Source: Streptomyces sp. TLI_171 | Lineage (GTDB): Bacteria; Actinomycetota; Actinomycetes; Streptomycetales; Streptomycetaceae | Assembly (NCBI RefSeq): GCF_003610255.1 | Contig: NZ_RAPS01000001.1 | Coordinates: forward strand, 6,971,001 to 7,035,000 | Direction: 5' to 3' | DNA length: 64,000 nucleotides | Part shown: positions 35,061 to 44,163 of the stretch, piece after piece | How positions within the stretch are numbered: the first letter of the stretch is position 1 | Layout: every line of letters begins with the position of its first letter | Translations under genes and position numbers: made by a program | The notes under the pieces: generated by a model | Seen by the model: only the letters and a program-made list of their open reading frames with translations | Database searches by the model: none | What the model was told of the DNA's origin: nothing

Positions 35061-36073
35061 CCACCGAGACCCTGACGACCGCGGACCCCGCCGACCCCGG
35101 CGCACCCCGGGCCCTGCTCAGCGTCCGCGACCTCGGCATGACCTTCCCCGGACCGCGCGGCACCCTCCGCCGCCGCCCCGGCGTCCGCGCCGTCGACGGC
35201 GTCAGCTTCGACGTCCGCCCCGGCGAGACCCTCGGCCTGGTCGGCGAATCCGGCTGCGGGAAGTCCACCACCGGACGGATGCTGGTCCGCCTGCTCGACC
35301 CCACCGCCGGGACGGTCGGCTTCCGCGGCCAGGACATCACCCGCCTGCCGCAGGGCCGACTCCGGCCGCTGCGCAGCCAGTTCCAGATGATCTTCCAGGA
35401 CCCGTTCGCCTCGCTGAACCCGCGGCAGACCGTCCAGCAGATCATCGCCGCGCCGCTGCGGGCGCAGGGCGCCTCCGCGGAGAAGATCCGCGGCGAGGTC
35501 CGCGACCTGGTCCGCCTGGTCGGCCTCGCGCCCGAACACCTGGAGCGCTACCCCCACCAGTTCTCCGGCGGCCAGGCCCAGCGCATCGGCATCGCCCGCG
35601 CGCTGGCCACCCGGCCCGAACTGGTCGTCGCCGACGAACCCGTCTCCGCGCTCGACGTCTCCATCCAGGCCCAGATCGTCGGCCTGATGGAACGCCTGCA
35701 GCGCGAACTCGGCGTCGCCTACGTGTTCATCGCGCACGACCTCGCCGTGGTCAAGCACATCAGCCACCGGGTCGCCGTCATGTACCTCGGCCGGATCGTC
35801 GAGATCGGCGAGAAGACCCAGGTCTACGACCACCCCGCTCACCCGTACACCAAGGCGCTGCTCTCCGCCGTCCCGCTCCCCGACCCCGCCGCCGAGCGCG
35901 CCCGCGAACGGATCGTCCTGCTCGGCGACCCGCCCAGCCCCGCCAGCCCCCCGCCCGGCTGCACCTTCCACCCCCGCTGCCCGAAAGCCCGGGCGATCTG
36001 CCGCACCGAGGCCCCCCTCCTCACCCTGAACACCCCCACCCGCCAGGTCGCCTGCCACTTCCCGGAAGCCTGA
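35057..36073 (+). CDS. Peptide ABC transporter ATP-binding protein (DppF type)
   Basis: 338 aa. Walker A GESGCGKSTT, Q-loop IFQDPFASLNPRQ, signature FSGGQAQRIGIARAL, Walker B VVADEPVSALD and FIAHD switch. The C-terminal oppD/F extension includes GCTFHPRCPKARAIC. Last gene of the importer; the collagenase gene follows 70 bases later on the same strand, so read-through from the importer promoter is plausible. Confidence 0.94.
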   Translation: MTTETLTTADPADPGAPRALLSVRDLGMTFPGPRGTLRRRPGVRAVDGVSFDVRPGETLGLVGESGCGKSTTGRMLVRLLDPTAGTVGFRGQDITRLPQGRLRPLRSQFQMIFQDPFASLNPRQTVQQIIAAPLRAQGASAEKIRGEVRDLVRLVGLAPEHLERYPHQFSGGQAQRIGIARALATRPELVVADEPVSALDVSIQAQIVGLMERLQRELGVAYVFIAHDLAVVKHISHRVAVMYLGRIVEIGEKTQVYDHPAHPYTKALLSAVPLPDPAAERARERIVLLGDPPSPASPPPGCTFHPRCPKARAICRTEAPLLTLNTPTRQVACHFPEA

Positions 36074-36143
36074 ACGGGACCCTGACGACCCGTCAGCCGC
36101 GCGACGCCCACCCCCACACCTGCGCCGACATGGAGCCCCCACT

Positions 36144-38453
36144 GTGCGATCCACCCGAAAGACCCTGCTGGCCGCGGCGATCGCCGCGTCCCTCGCCGTG
36201 CCGTTCCTGCAGAGCACCCACGCCGCCGCCGCGGACCCGGCGCCCGCAGCCGCCGCCGCGGCGCCCACCGACCGGACCGCGTACGACGACGTCGATCACC
36301 TCGGGGCGGCGACCGAGCAGGTCGGGGCCGTCGCGCCCGCACCTGGCGGGGGGTCGCTGGGCGACGGGCACATTCCCGGCGCGCTGCCGTCGAAGGTCGG
36401 GCGGCCCGCGCCCACCGCAGCGCAGTCGGCGACCACCGCGGCCGGCGTGACCTGTGACGCGAGCGGGATGACCGGGCTCTCGCCGCAGGCCCTCGCCGAG
36501 TTCCTCGCCGACCCGGCCGTCACCGAGGAGTGCCTGCAGGGGGCCCTCTGGACGTGGGACGCCCGCTTCGCGACCACCATGGACGCCGCGCACGTCGCGG
36601 CGGTCGCCGCGAAGGCGGAGAGCCTGGCGGCGTCGAACGACCCGAACCTGTACCAGCTCTGGTACTTCCTGCACGCGGCCGTGTTCCACGACTTCTCGCA
36701 CGCCGAGATCGACCTCACCACCGCGCCGACCACCACCGCCGTGCAGCGCGCCATCGACGCGTACCTGGGCAGCGCCCACGCCTTCGACCCGACGCCGGCC
36801 GCGGGCCTGGTGCTGCGGGAACTGGGCGTCGTGGCCGGCTCGACCGGCAACCGGGAACACAACCTGCCGCTGGTGAAGCGGGTGCTGGCGCAGTTCGGCA
36901 GCGGCACCGAGGTCGCCGGGTCCTGGGAGTGGGGCGGCGCCGCGCTCTCCGCGCTGAACATCAACTTCCTCGGCATCGGCAACCGCGACCAGGCGTTCAC
37001 CGCCGCCGTCACCGCCGACGCCGACTACCGCGCCGCGTTCCGCGCGTTCGCCACGGCCGGCCACCTGAAGGGCAGCCAGAACGACTGGCTGGCCCGGGAC
37101 GCGATGGGCGAGTACGGCCGGTTCGGGCAGATCGACGCGCTGAAGGCACAGCTCACCGGCGAGATCGGCGGCCTGCTGAACGACACCGCGGCGACCTTCG
37201 GCGAGTACTCGGCGCCGTGGATCAAGGTGGTCGGCTGGGCCAACACGTACGGCGTCTGCGCCCGGTTCGACGTCTGCACGGACCGGATCGAGGCCAGGCT
37301 CTTCCCGAACACCTACACGTACGACAACGGTGCGATCGAGGTGCACACCGGCCTCGACAAGGCCACCGTCGACCGGATGTACTACGCCAGCAAGCAGGTG
37401 AAGACCCAGTTCTTCCGGGTCCTGGGCACCGACGCGCCGCTGGCCGGCGACACCAACGGCACGCTGCACATCCACCTGTACGCGACCCGCTCCGACTACG
37501 AGGTGTACCACCCGCTGCTGACCGGGATGGCCACCAACAACGGCGGCATCTACATCGAGAACGGCGCGACGTTCTACACCTACCAGCGCACCAGCGCCGA
37601 GTCGTACCTGACGCTGGAGGAACTGTTCCGGCACGAGTACGTGCACTACCTCAACGGCCGCTGGGCGGTGCCCGGTTACTTCGGCGACCAGCGCTGGTAC
37701 GCCGACGACCGGACCACCGCGATGGACGAGGGCACCGCCGAGTTCTTCGACGGCGCGACCCGCGACCAGGGCATCGAGGTCCGGCAGGCCCTGGTGGCTG
37801 CGCTCGCCCGGGACGAGGCGAACGGCATCCCGCGGATGACCGTCGACCAGCTCCTGCACGCCCGCTACGACGACGCGCCGGCGTTCCACTTCTACAACTA
37901 CGCGGGCACCTTCTTCGAGTTCCTGTGGACCGCCCACCCCTCGCTGCTGCGCGAGATGTACGGCTACCAGCGGGCCGACGACCCGGCGGGCTTCGACGCC
38001 TGGCGCGCCCGGCTGGGCGCCGACGCCGGCCTGAACGCCGAGTACTCGGCGTTCCTCGACGCGCAGATCAAGAAGGTCGACCAACTCGACGTCCCCGCCA
38101 CCGACTTCACCCCGAACGGATCCCTGCAGTACGCCTACCCGGCGGAGGTGCGGGCCGCGTTCGCCAAGGCCACCTACAACACCCCGGACTGCACCGACAA
38201 CGGCGACTGGGACAACAAGCCGATGCGCTTCGTCTGCACCGGCCGGATCACCGCCAACCTCGCCGACTCCGGCAGCCCGGACCGGGTGTTCAAGGACATG
38301 TCCGCCACCGTGGACTACTTCGTCCTGGCCCGCACCAAGGGCGTCGCCAACAACCTCGACGACATGAACTGCTGGTTCGGCAAGGTCGAGGTCTGGCCCG
38401 GCGGCCAGGCCGGCACCGCCGACTACACCTGCGAGGGCCCGCTCCGCCGCTGA
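36144..38453 (+). CDS. Secreted M9-family collagenase
   Basis: 769 aa from GTG 36144, with a signal peptide (TRKTLLAAAIAASLAVPFLQ, cleavage near HAAAA). The gluzincin motif HEYVH lies at residues 497-501. Glu529 in DEGTAEFF is exactly 32 residues after the first His, the spacing of the third zinc ligand in clostridial ColG. The upstream region (about 115-390) matches the M9 activator domain. No PKD or collagen-binding tail is obvious; the C-terminal 120 residues are a small Cys-containing module of unknown fold. It should cut collagen or similar proteins outside the cell, feeding the importer upstream. Confidence 0.92.
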   Translation: MRSTRKTLLAAAIAASLAVPFLQSTHAAAADPAPAAAAAAPTDRTAYDDVDHLGAATEQVGAVAPAPGGGSLGDGHIPGALPSKVGRPAPTAAQSATTAAGVTCDASGMTGLSPQALAEFLADPAVTEECLQGALWTWDARFATTMDAAHVAAVAAKAESLAASNDPNLYQLWYFLHAAVFHDFSHAEIDLTTAPTTTAVQRAIDAYLGSAHAFDPTPAAGLVLRELGVVAGSTGNREHNLPLVKRVLAQFGSGTEVAGSWEWGGAALSALNINFLGIGNRDQAFTAAVTADADYRAAFRAFATAGHLKGSQNDWLARDAMGEYGRFGQIDALKAQLTGEIGGLLNDTAATFGEYSAPWIKVVGWANTYGVCARFDVCTDRIEARLFPNTYTYDNGAIEVHTGLDKATVDRMYYASKQVKTQFFRVLGTDAPLAGDTNGTLHIHLYATRSDYEVYHPLLTGMATNNGGIYIENGATFYTYQRTSAESYLTLEELFRHEYVHYLNGRWAVPGYFGDQRWYADDRTTAMDEGTAEFFDGATRDQGIEVRQALVAALARDEANGIPRMTVDQLLHARYDDAPAFHFYNYAGTFFEFLWTAHPSLLREMYGYQRADDPAGFDAWRARLGADAGLNAEYSAFLDAQIKKVDQLDVPATDFTPNGSLQYAYPAEVRAAFAKATYNTPDCTDNGDWDNKPMRFVCTGRITANLADSGSPDRVFKDMSATVDYFVLARTKGVANNLDDMNCWFGKVEVWPGGQAGTADYTCEGPLRR

Positions 38454-38548
38454 GCGAGCCGCCGCACCGATGCCCCCGCCCCGACCGGCCGTCCGACCGC
38501 TTCCGCGGCCGGCCGGGGCGGGACCACCTCCGGGAAAGGAACCACCGC

Positions 38549-40336
38549 GTGACCGCGCTGTCCTGGGACGGCTCCGCACCGCCGTCCGGCCGCACCGAGA
38601 CCTCCCGCACCGTCGACGCCGGCCCGCTCGCCCTGCGGATCACCGCGATCGGCAGCGAGGCCGAACCGGCCGTCACCGTCACCCCACTCGACGTGCCCGG
38701 CACGCTGTTGATCGAGGCCCGCGGCACGGGGGCCGACCTCCGGCTGCGAGCGGAGTGGCAGCTGCCCTGCACCGGCGCCACCGGCTACTGGACACCGAAC
38801 ACCAACGCCCGATGGCTGCCCCCGAGTTGGGCGCTGCCCCGGGAGGCCTCGCTGCCCAAGGGAGCGCCCGTCGGCAGCCTGGTCGGGGCCGGCGACGCCG
38901 CGCTGTGCACCTTCGCGGTCGGCGAACTCGTGCGGCCCGTCACGATCGGCGAGGGCGCCGTCGAGGAGACCGGCCGCTACAGCTGGTGGGTCGAGCACGA
39001 CGGCCCCCAGCTCAGCCTGCGCCTCGACCTGACCCGCCGCCACTTCGCCGACACCGTGCGGGAGTCCGCCGCCTGGTGGGCGACGCTCGCACCCGCACGC
39101 GACGTCCCCGAGGCCGCCTTCGAGCCGGTGTTCTGCACCTGGTACGCGCTGCACCTGGCGATGACCTCCGCCGACGTCGAGCAGCTCGCCGAACTCGCCG
39201 CCCCGCTCGGCTTCCGCTCGCTGATCGTCGACGACGGCTGGCAGACCGACGAACGCACCCGCTCCTACGCCACCACCGGCGACTGGGAGCCCGCCCCGAA
39301 GGACTTCCCGGACTTCGCCGGCCACGTCCGGCGGATCCAGGCGATCGGCCTCAACTACCTGCTGTGGCACGCCGTTCCGTTCGTCGGCGACCGCAGCCGG
39401 GCCGCCGAGCGGCTGGCCGGCCACACCCTCGCCCACCTGCCGCTGCTGGAGACCCACCTGCTCGACCCGCGCAGCGCCACCGTCCGCGCCCACCAGGTCG
39501 AACGGCTGGCCGCCGCCGTCGAGCAGCACGGCGTCGACGGCCTCAAGGTCGACTTCGTCGACACCTTCGCCCGCAAGCCGCCACCCGGCGCCGCCCCCCA
39601 CACCGCCTCGCCGGAAGCCGACTGCGCCACCGTCGCGGAAGGCGTGCAGAAGCTGCTCGCCGAACTCGACGCCCGGCTGCGGGCCACCCGCCCCGAGGTC
39701 CTGGTCGAGCACCGGCAGGACTACCTGGGGCCCGGGCTGTGGCCCTACGCCACCATGGTCCGCGCCACCGACTGCCCGCACAACGCGGTGGAGAACCGGG
39801 TCCGCACCGCCGACCTGCGGCTCACCGCTGGCCCGCTCGCCGTGCACGCCGACCCGCTGACCTGGCACCCCGGGGAGAGCCCCGAGCAGATCGCGGTCCT
39901 GCTCCAGTCGGTGCTGTTCGCCACCGCCCAGGTCTCCGTCGACCTCGGCGCGCAGAGCGCCGAGCAGCTGACCGCCCTCGCCTTCTGGCTGAGCGTCATG
40001 AAGGAGCACCGCACCCTGCTGCAGCGCGGCGAACTCCGCCCGCACCGACCCGAGTTGGCCTATCCGCTGATCGAGGCGCGGCACGGCGCGCAGCTCGCCT
40101 TCGGCCGGTACGCCCCGCTGCCGCTGCGGGCCGCGGGCGACTGGGAGCTGCTGCTGGTCGCCAACGCCGACCAGGACACCCTGGTGCGGGTGGAGTTCGA
40201 CCGCCCGCCCGGCGCCGTCGAGCTGCTGGTGCAGGACTGCCTGGGCGGCGCCGTCGCGCGGGCGCAGACCCCGGTCGGCGGCACGGAGCTGTCCGTCCGC
40301 GTGCCCACCGGGGGTCTGCTCACCCTGCGCCGGTAG
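38549..40336 (+). CDS. Alpha-galactosidase (GH36-like), probably intracellular
   Basis: 595 aa without signal peptide. An N-terminal beta-sandwich (about 1-190) precedes a TIM barrel with SLIVDDGWQTDERT and LKVDFVDTF, the second holding the probable nucleophile Asp, plus VLVEHRQDYLGPG, in line with clan GH-D (GH27/GH36). A short C-terminal beta-domain follows. It lies 95 bases after the collagenase gene on the same strand, so it may be co-expressed and act on galactosylated peptides or oligosaccharides taken up by the cell. Start GTG 38549 with GGAAAGGAA. Confidence 0.82.
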   Translation: MTALSWDGSAPPSGRTETSRTVDAGPLALRITAIGSEAEPAVTVTPLDVPGTLLIEARGTGADLRLRAEWQLPCTGATGYWTPNTNARWLPPSWALPREASLPKGAPVGSLVGAGDAALCTFAVGELVRPVTIGEGAVEETGRYSWWVEHDGPQLSLRLDLTRRHFADTVRESAAWWATLAPARDVPEAAFEPVFCTWYALHLAMTSADVEQLAELAAPLGFRSLIVDDGWQTDERTRSYATTGDWEPAPKDFPDFAGHVRRIQAIGLNYLLWHAVPFVGDRSRAAERLAGHTLAHLPLLETHLLDPRSATVRAHQVERLAAAVEQHGVDGLKVDFVDTFARKPPPGAAPHTASPEADCATVAEGVQKLLAELDARLRATRPEVLVEHRQDYLGPGLWPYATMVRATDCPHNAVENRVRTADLRLTAGPLAVHADPLTWHPGESPEQIAVLLQSVLFATAQVSVDLGAQSAEQLTALAFWLSVMKEHRTLLQRGELRPHRPELAYPLIEARHGAQLAFGRYAPLPLRAAGDWELLLVANADQDTLVRVEFDRPPGAVELLVQDCLGGAVARAQTPVGGTELSVRVPTGGLLTLRR

Positions 40337-40349
40337 CCGGAGCCGCCGG

Positions 40350-40724
40350 TCAGACCTCCAGCTCCGCCTCGATCTTCTTCAGCTGGTGCCGGGCCATCGC
40401 CAGGTTGGCCCGGCCCCGGTCGAGGGCGAGGTACAGGAACAGGCCCTTGCCGGTGCGGGAGGTCAGCGGCCGGATCAGGTGGTACTGGGTGGAGAGGCTG
40501 ATCAGGATGTCCTCGATCGCCTCGTTCAGGTTGAGCAGCTCCATCGCGCGCAGCTTGGCCCGCACCACGTCGGTGTTGCCGGCGGCCGCGACGTTCAGGT
40601 CCAGGTCCGGTCCGCCGCCGATGGTGCCCAGCGCCATTCCGCTGTTGTAGTCGACCAGGGCGACGCCGATGGTGCCCTCGATCGAGCTCATGATGTCCTT
40701 GAGCGCGGTTTCCACAGCAGCCAT
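40350..40724 (-). CDS. Roadblock/LC7-like single-domain protein
   Basis: 124 aa from ATG 40724 (a TTG three codons upstream is possible). A compact Roadblock/LC7-like fold is suggested by MSSIEGTIGVALVDYNSGMAL, LNVAAAGNTDVVRAKLRAM, DILISLSTQYHLIRPL and GLFLYLALDRGRANLAMAR. A near twin (about 70% identical by eye) lies at 51239. Proteins of this fold are usually GTPase regulators or scaffold partners. Last gene of a four-gene minus-strand cluster. Confidence 0.78.
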   Translation of the reverse strand: MAAVETALKDIMSSIEGTIGVALVDYNSGMALGTIGGGPDLDLNVAAAGNTDVVRAKLRAMELLNLNEAIEDILISLSTQYHLIRPLTSRTGKGLFLYLALDRGRANLAMARHQLKKIEAELEV

Positions 40725-40816
40725 TGTTTGCAAGTACCTCTTCCATGAGAGAAATTGACGGCCCGTCAGGTCCTTCGGGCGACGGGGGTGGTGCGCAGTG
40801 AGATGAGCGTCAGGGG

Positions 40817-41206
40817 TCAGAAGGACGTCCGGTCGAGGTCCGTGTCGGCGAGCGCGGCTATCCGCGCCCCGGCCCGCCGGGCTTCCAGGTGCAGTCGGCC
40901 GACGTTGGCCTGCGAGCCGGCCAGCAGGGTCAGCACGGTGTACGCGCCCGCGGCGTAGGTGGCGGTGTAGCCGCGCTCGCCGCGGGTGATCAGCTCGCGG
41001 AAGGCCCCCTGCCCGGTCGCCTCGGTGAGCCGGGAGCCCACGCCGAGCGCGGCGGCGGTCAGCGCCGCCACGCTCTCGCTCTCCAGGGCACTGGCGTCGT
41101 GCGCCACCACCAGGCCGTCGATGGTGGCGACCAGGGATCCGGTCAGGTGCGGGATGCGCGCCCGCAGGCCGCGCAGTTCGGCCTGCACCTCGGCTTCCGG
41201 CAGCAC
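40817..41206 (-). CDS. Roadblock/LC7 domain protein
   Basis: 129 aa from GTG 41206, chosen because AGGAGG lies six bases upstream; a longer frame opens at 41248. Sequence: LPEAEVQAELRGLRARIPHL, VATIDGLVVAHDA, AALTAAALGVGSRLTEATGQG and YTVLTLLAGSQANVGRLHLEARR. It is closest in pattern to MglB-like Roadblock proteins that act on small GTPases. No GTPase gene is seen within the window. Confidence 0.75.
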   Translation of the reverse strand: MLPEAEVQAELRGLRARIPHLTGSLVATIDGLVVAHDASALESESVAALTAAALGVGSRLTEATGQGAFRELITRGERGYTATYAAGAYTVLTLLAGSQANVGRLHLEARRAGARIAALADTDLDRTSF

Positions 41207-41285
41207 GGGGGTCCTCCTCGCGGTCAGTTGTCGAAACGTCCGCTTCATGACTGGGTCGGCGGGACGGGTCGGGCGGGCAGGGCGG

Positions 41286-42320
41286 TCACAGGGCCTCCAG
41301 AGCGGCGCGTAGTCGGAGCAGCAGGCCCACCTCCGGGTCCGAGGAGTCGTAGGAGCGCGGACCGGGCGGCAACAACACGTCCGGCAGCGCCGGTTGCGGC
41401 ACGGAGGCCGGCGGCGGGTCGAAGGCGGCGGCGGGCTGCCGGGCCGTCAGCAGCCCGGCGGCGGCCAGCTGCCGGACGTCCAGCAGCGTGCCGAAGGTGG
41501 AGCGCCCGAGCAGCCGGGCCAGTTCGGGGGCGGTGCGGGTGCCGTCGGCGGCGGCCAGCAGCGCCTCCCGGCGGCGGCGCGGCACCGCGGTGCGGCGCAC
41601 CGGGGCGGCTCCGGAGGCCAGCAGCGGCGAGCGGTCCAGCTCGGCGGACGGCCAGCAGGCGTCCAGCAGGGCGCGGCGGCGGCCGACCGCGCCGCGCAGT
41701 TCCAGCACCGACAGCGGCCGGGCCAGCCGGAAGACCGGATGGGCGGCCGGGTCGAAGCGCAGTTCGCCGACGTGCTGGGCGAGCGCGTCCTGGGCGGCGT
41801 CCAGGGTGGCGGTCAGGCGGGCGAGTTCGAGGGCGCCGGCGCCGATCAGACCGCTGTCGACCAGGTACTCGGCGAGCCGGCCGGCGCCCAGCAGCAGGCT
41901 GTCCTCCCAGGCGCGGACGCCGATCCGGCCGGCCCCGATCAGCAGGTGGCCGACGGTCGCGCCGCCCGGCGCCTCGGCGTGCACGACCAGGCCGCCCGCC
42001 AGGTGCACCGCGCCGTCCGGGCCGTGCAGCGCTCCGGTGGCGCCCTCCGCGGCGAGGTCGGTGAGCGCGGCCTCGAAGGTGGTGGCGGGCGCGCAGCTGG
42101 AGCGCCGGCGGCGGGGGAGCGGCGCGGCGTGCGCGCGCCGCGGCCGGGCCGCCGGGTCGGCCGGCGGCGGTGCGTCGGCGGCCGGTTGCGCCGAGCGCAG
42201 CGGCGAGGCGACCAGCAGCGGCGGCACCGTGGGCAGGGCGGTCGGCGGGAGCGGCGGCCGCGGCGGGACGGTGACGGCCGCGGGGGTGAGCGGCGGGGCG
42301 AGGGTCTCGGCGGGCCACAT
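41286..42320 (-). CDS. Roadblock-cluster protein with DUF4388/PATAN-like region
   Basis: 344 aa. The first 90 residues are Pro/Ala-rich and probably disordered. Residues about 95-235 (FEAALTDLAAEGATGALHGPDGAVHLAGGLVVHAEA ...) resemble DUF4388/PatA N-terminal sensory modules. A C-terminal winged-helix-like stretch reads LLAAADGTRTAPELARLLGR ... VRQLAAAGLLT. The ATG shares a base with the preceding stop (TGATG), so it is coupled to the Roadblock gene at 42320. Role unknown; perhaps an output or adaptor protein of the Roadblock set. Confidence 0.65.
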   Translation of the reverse strand: MWPAETLAPPLTPAAVTVPPRPPLPPTALPTVPPLLVASPLRSAQPAADAPPPADPAARPRRAHAAPLPRRRRSSCAPATTFEAALTDLAAEGATGALHGPDGAVHLAGGLVVHAEAPGGATVGHLLIGAGRIGVRAWEDSLLLGAGRLAEYLVDSGLIGAGALELARLTATLDAAQDALAQHVGELRFDPAAHPVFRLARPLSVLELRGAVGRRRALLDACWPSAELDRSPLLASGAAPVRRTAVPRRRREALLAAADGTRTAPELARLLGRSTFGTLLDVRQLAAAGLLTARQPAAAFDPPPASVPQPALPDVLLPPGPRSYDSSDPEVGLLLRLRAALEAL

Positions 42321-42703
42321 CAGGACAGCACCAGCCGGTCGGCGATCCCGGCGAGCCGGAGCCGGGCCATCGCCAGGTTGGCGGTGTCCCGGTCGAGCCG
42401 CAGGTAGAGGAAGACGTTGGCGTCGAAGGACGCGGGGACGAACCGGATCAGGTGGTAGTTGCCCGCCGAGGTGACGATGACGTCCTCGGCGGGCGGCGCC
42501 CCGGTGTCCGGGTCGGCGAAGGAGGGGGTCTGGGTGACCGCGCGGGCGAGCTCGGTGGCGTCCGCGGCCCCGGTCTCGTGGTCGCCGTCGGGGCCGAGTC
42601 CGGCGGTGCCTATGGCCAGGCCGTTGGTCCAGTCGACCAGGCTGACGCCCAGGGCGCCGGTGATCCCCATGGCTTCCGCAAGGCACTCTTCGATCCCGGG
42701 CAC
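42320..42703 (-). CDS. Roadblock/LC7-like protein, first gene of the cluster
   Basis: 127 aa from GTG 42703, chosen by alignment with the paralogues at 40350 and 51239 (IEECLAEAMGITGALGVSLVDW against LETSLKEAM-IEGAIGVALVDY) and by an upstream GGAGGG. An ATG- or GTG-started longer frame reaches 42760. A segment EDVIVTSAGNYHLIRFV and a terminal FLYLRLDRDTANLAMARLRL match the paralogues. It is followed by the coupled DUF4388-like gene. Confidence 0.72.
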   Translation of the reverse strand: MPGIEECLAEAMGITGALGVSLVDWTNGLAIGTAGLGPDGDHETGAADATELARAVTQTPSFADPDTGAPPAEDVIVTSAGNYHLIRFVPASFDANVFLYLRLDRDTANLAMARLRLAGIADRLVLS

Positions 42704-42831
42704 GAAGTGCGTTCCCTCCCCACCGCGGCAGGCACGGCGCGTCGCTGCCACCGCGCTCACCTGCGGTAGTCTGACCAGGACGCAACGCTACCGGCGCCGC
42801 CACGGGAGAGCGAGACTTTCCGGCATATCGC

Positions 42832-42847
42832 TCGGGCATATGCCCGA
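42832..42847. promoter_or_regulatory. 16-bp palindrome upstream of the Roadblock cluster
   Basis: TCGGGCATATGCCCGA is a perfect palindrome, with a second CGGCATATCG 10 bases away, in the 176-base gap between the Roadblock cluster start and the MFS gene end. It may be the operator or promoter region for the Roadblock genes. No binding protein can be named. Confidence 0.45.
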
Positions 42848-42879
42848 ATACGCTATGGTGCCCGGCGGTTGAGCGGGAG

Positions 42880-44163
42880 TCAGTCCTGCTGCCCGGGCAG
42901 CTCGCGCAGCCGCGGGATCGGCGAGAACAGCACCCACAGCCCCGAGGCGAGCGCCCCGACGGCCGCGATCCACAGCGCAGGCCGCAGCCCGAGGGTGCTG
43001 CCGAGCAGCCCGCCGAGCAGCGAACCCACCGGGCGCACCCCGTAGTTGACGGCCTGGTAGGCGCCGGAGACCCGGGAGCGCAGGGCGTCCGGGATGCACG
43101 CCGCGAAGATCGTGCCCGCGGTGATGTCGAGGATCATCACGCCGACGCCGGACAGGAACTCCGCGCCGAACAGCAGCGCCGCGGCCGTGCCGGGCGACCC
43201 GCCGGCCAGCGGGATCAGCAGCAGCGGCGCGGGGAACGCCACCAGGCCGAGCAGGAATGCCGGTCCGACGCCGATCCGGGCCGCCAGCCGCCCGGTGACC
43301 GCCGCGCCGAGCAGCGTGCCGACCGCCGCGGCCGCCATCACCGCACCCAACAGGCCCGCGCTGAAGCCGAGTTCCTCGGTCGCGTAGAGCACGAACAGGG
43401 CCCCGATGACGAAGGTGAACAGGTTGACGGTGGCGGTGCCGAGCAGCGCCGCGAGGATCACCGGCGAGCGCCGGATCCAGCGCAGCCCCTCGGCGGCCGA
43501 GCCCCGGCCGGGCGCGGCGGGCGGCGGCTCCTCGGGACTGATCCGGCGCAGGAACAGCGCGGAGACCAGGAAGGACGCCGCGTCCACCACCAACGCCAGG
43601 GGCGCGGCCAGCAGTTGGACCAGCAGGCCGCCCAGGCCCGGGCCCGCCACGTAGGTGACCGCCCGGCTGCCGTTGATCAGCGCGTTCCCGCGCAGGTACT
43701 GCTCGGCGGGCACCAGGGCCACGAACAGCGGCGGGTTGCAGACGTGGAAGAACACCGACAGCGTGCCGGTGAGCAGCACCACCGCGTACAGCTGGGCCAG
43801 CGTCAGGACGCCCGCGGCGAAGGCGATCGGGACGGTCAGCAGCACGGCCGCGCGCCCCAGGTCGGTGGCGATCATCACCCGGCGGCGGTGCCCGTAGCGG
43901 TCGGCCCAGCCGCCCGCGTGCAGCGACAGCAGCAGGTACGGCAGCCAGCCGGCGGCGGCCAGGTAGCCCATCTGCGCGGCGTCGGCGTGCAGGGCGGAGA
44001 CCGCGATCAGCGGGATCACCAGCAGGGTGATCTGGTCGCCGAGCGAGGAGACGGTCTGGCCGGTCCAGTAGCGGCGGAAGGCCGGTTCGTGGAGCAGCTC
44101 GGGTATCCGGCGGCGGAGGGCGCCGGCCGGGCGGGCCGGGTGCTGGTCCAGGGCGGCGGTCAC
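42880..44163 (-). CDS. MFS transporter
   Basis: 427 aa from GTG 44163, with about twelve membrane helices. MFS hallmarks are GGWADRYGHRRRVMIATDLGRA (loop 2-3) and FRRYWTGQTVSSLGDQITLL, common in drug-exporter (MFS_3/enterobactin EntS-like) members. The start overlaps the stop of the ArsR-type gene by four bases (GTGA), so the pair forms a regulator-exporter operon. Substrate unknown. Confidence 0.9.
   Translation of the reverse strand: MTAALDQHPARPAGALRRRIPELLHEPAFRRYWTGQTVSSLGDQITLLVIPLIAVSALHADAAQMGYLAAAGWLPYLLLSLHAGGWADRYGHRRRVMIATDLGRAAVLLTVPIAFAAGVLTLAQLYAVVLLTGTLSVFFHVCNPPLFVALVPAEQYLRGNALINGSRAVTYVAGPGLGGLLVQLLAAPLALVVDAASFLVSALFLRRISPEEPPPAAPGRGSAAEGLRWIRRSPVILAALLGTATVNLFTFVIGALFVLYATEELGFSAGLLGAVMAAAAVGTLLGAAVTGRLAARIGVGPAFLLGLVAFPAPLLLIPLAGGSPGTAAALLFGAEFLSGVGVMILDITAGTIFAACIPDALRSRVSGAYQAVNYGVRPVGSLLGGLLGSTLGLRPALWIAAVGALASGLWVLFSPIPRLRELPGQQD

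Noticed and set aside
34077..36073. Nickel or other metal import as the role of the ABC operon
   Set aside because: The substrate-binding protein and ATPase C-terminal extensions fit oligopeptide importers, and the operon lies between a proline peptidase and a collagenase; metal uptake cannot be fully excluded but is not favoured.
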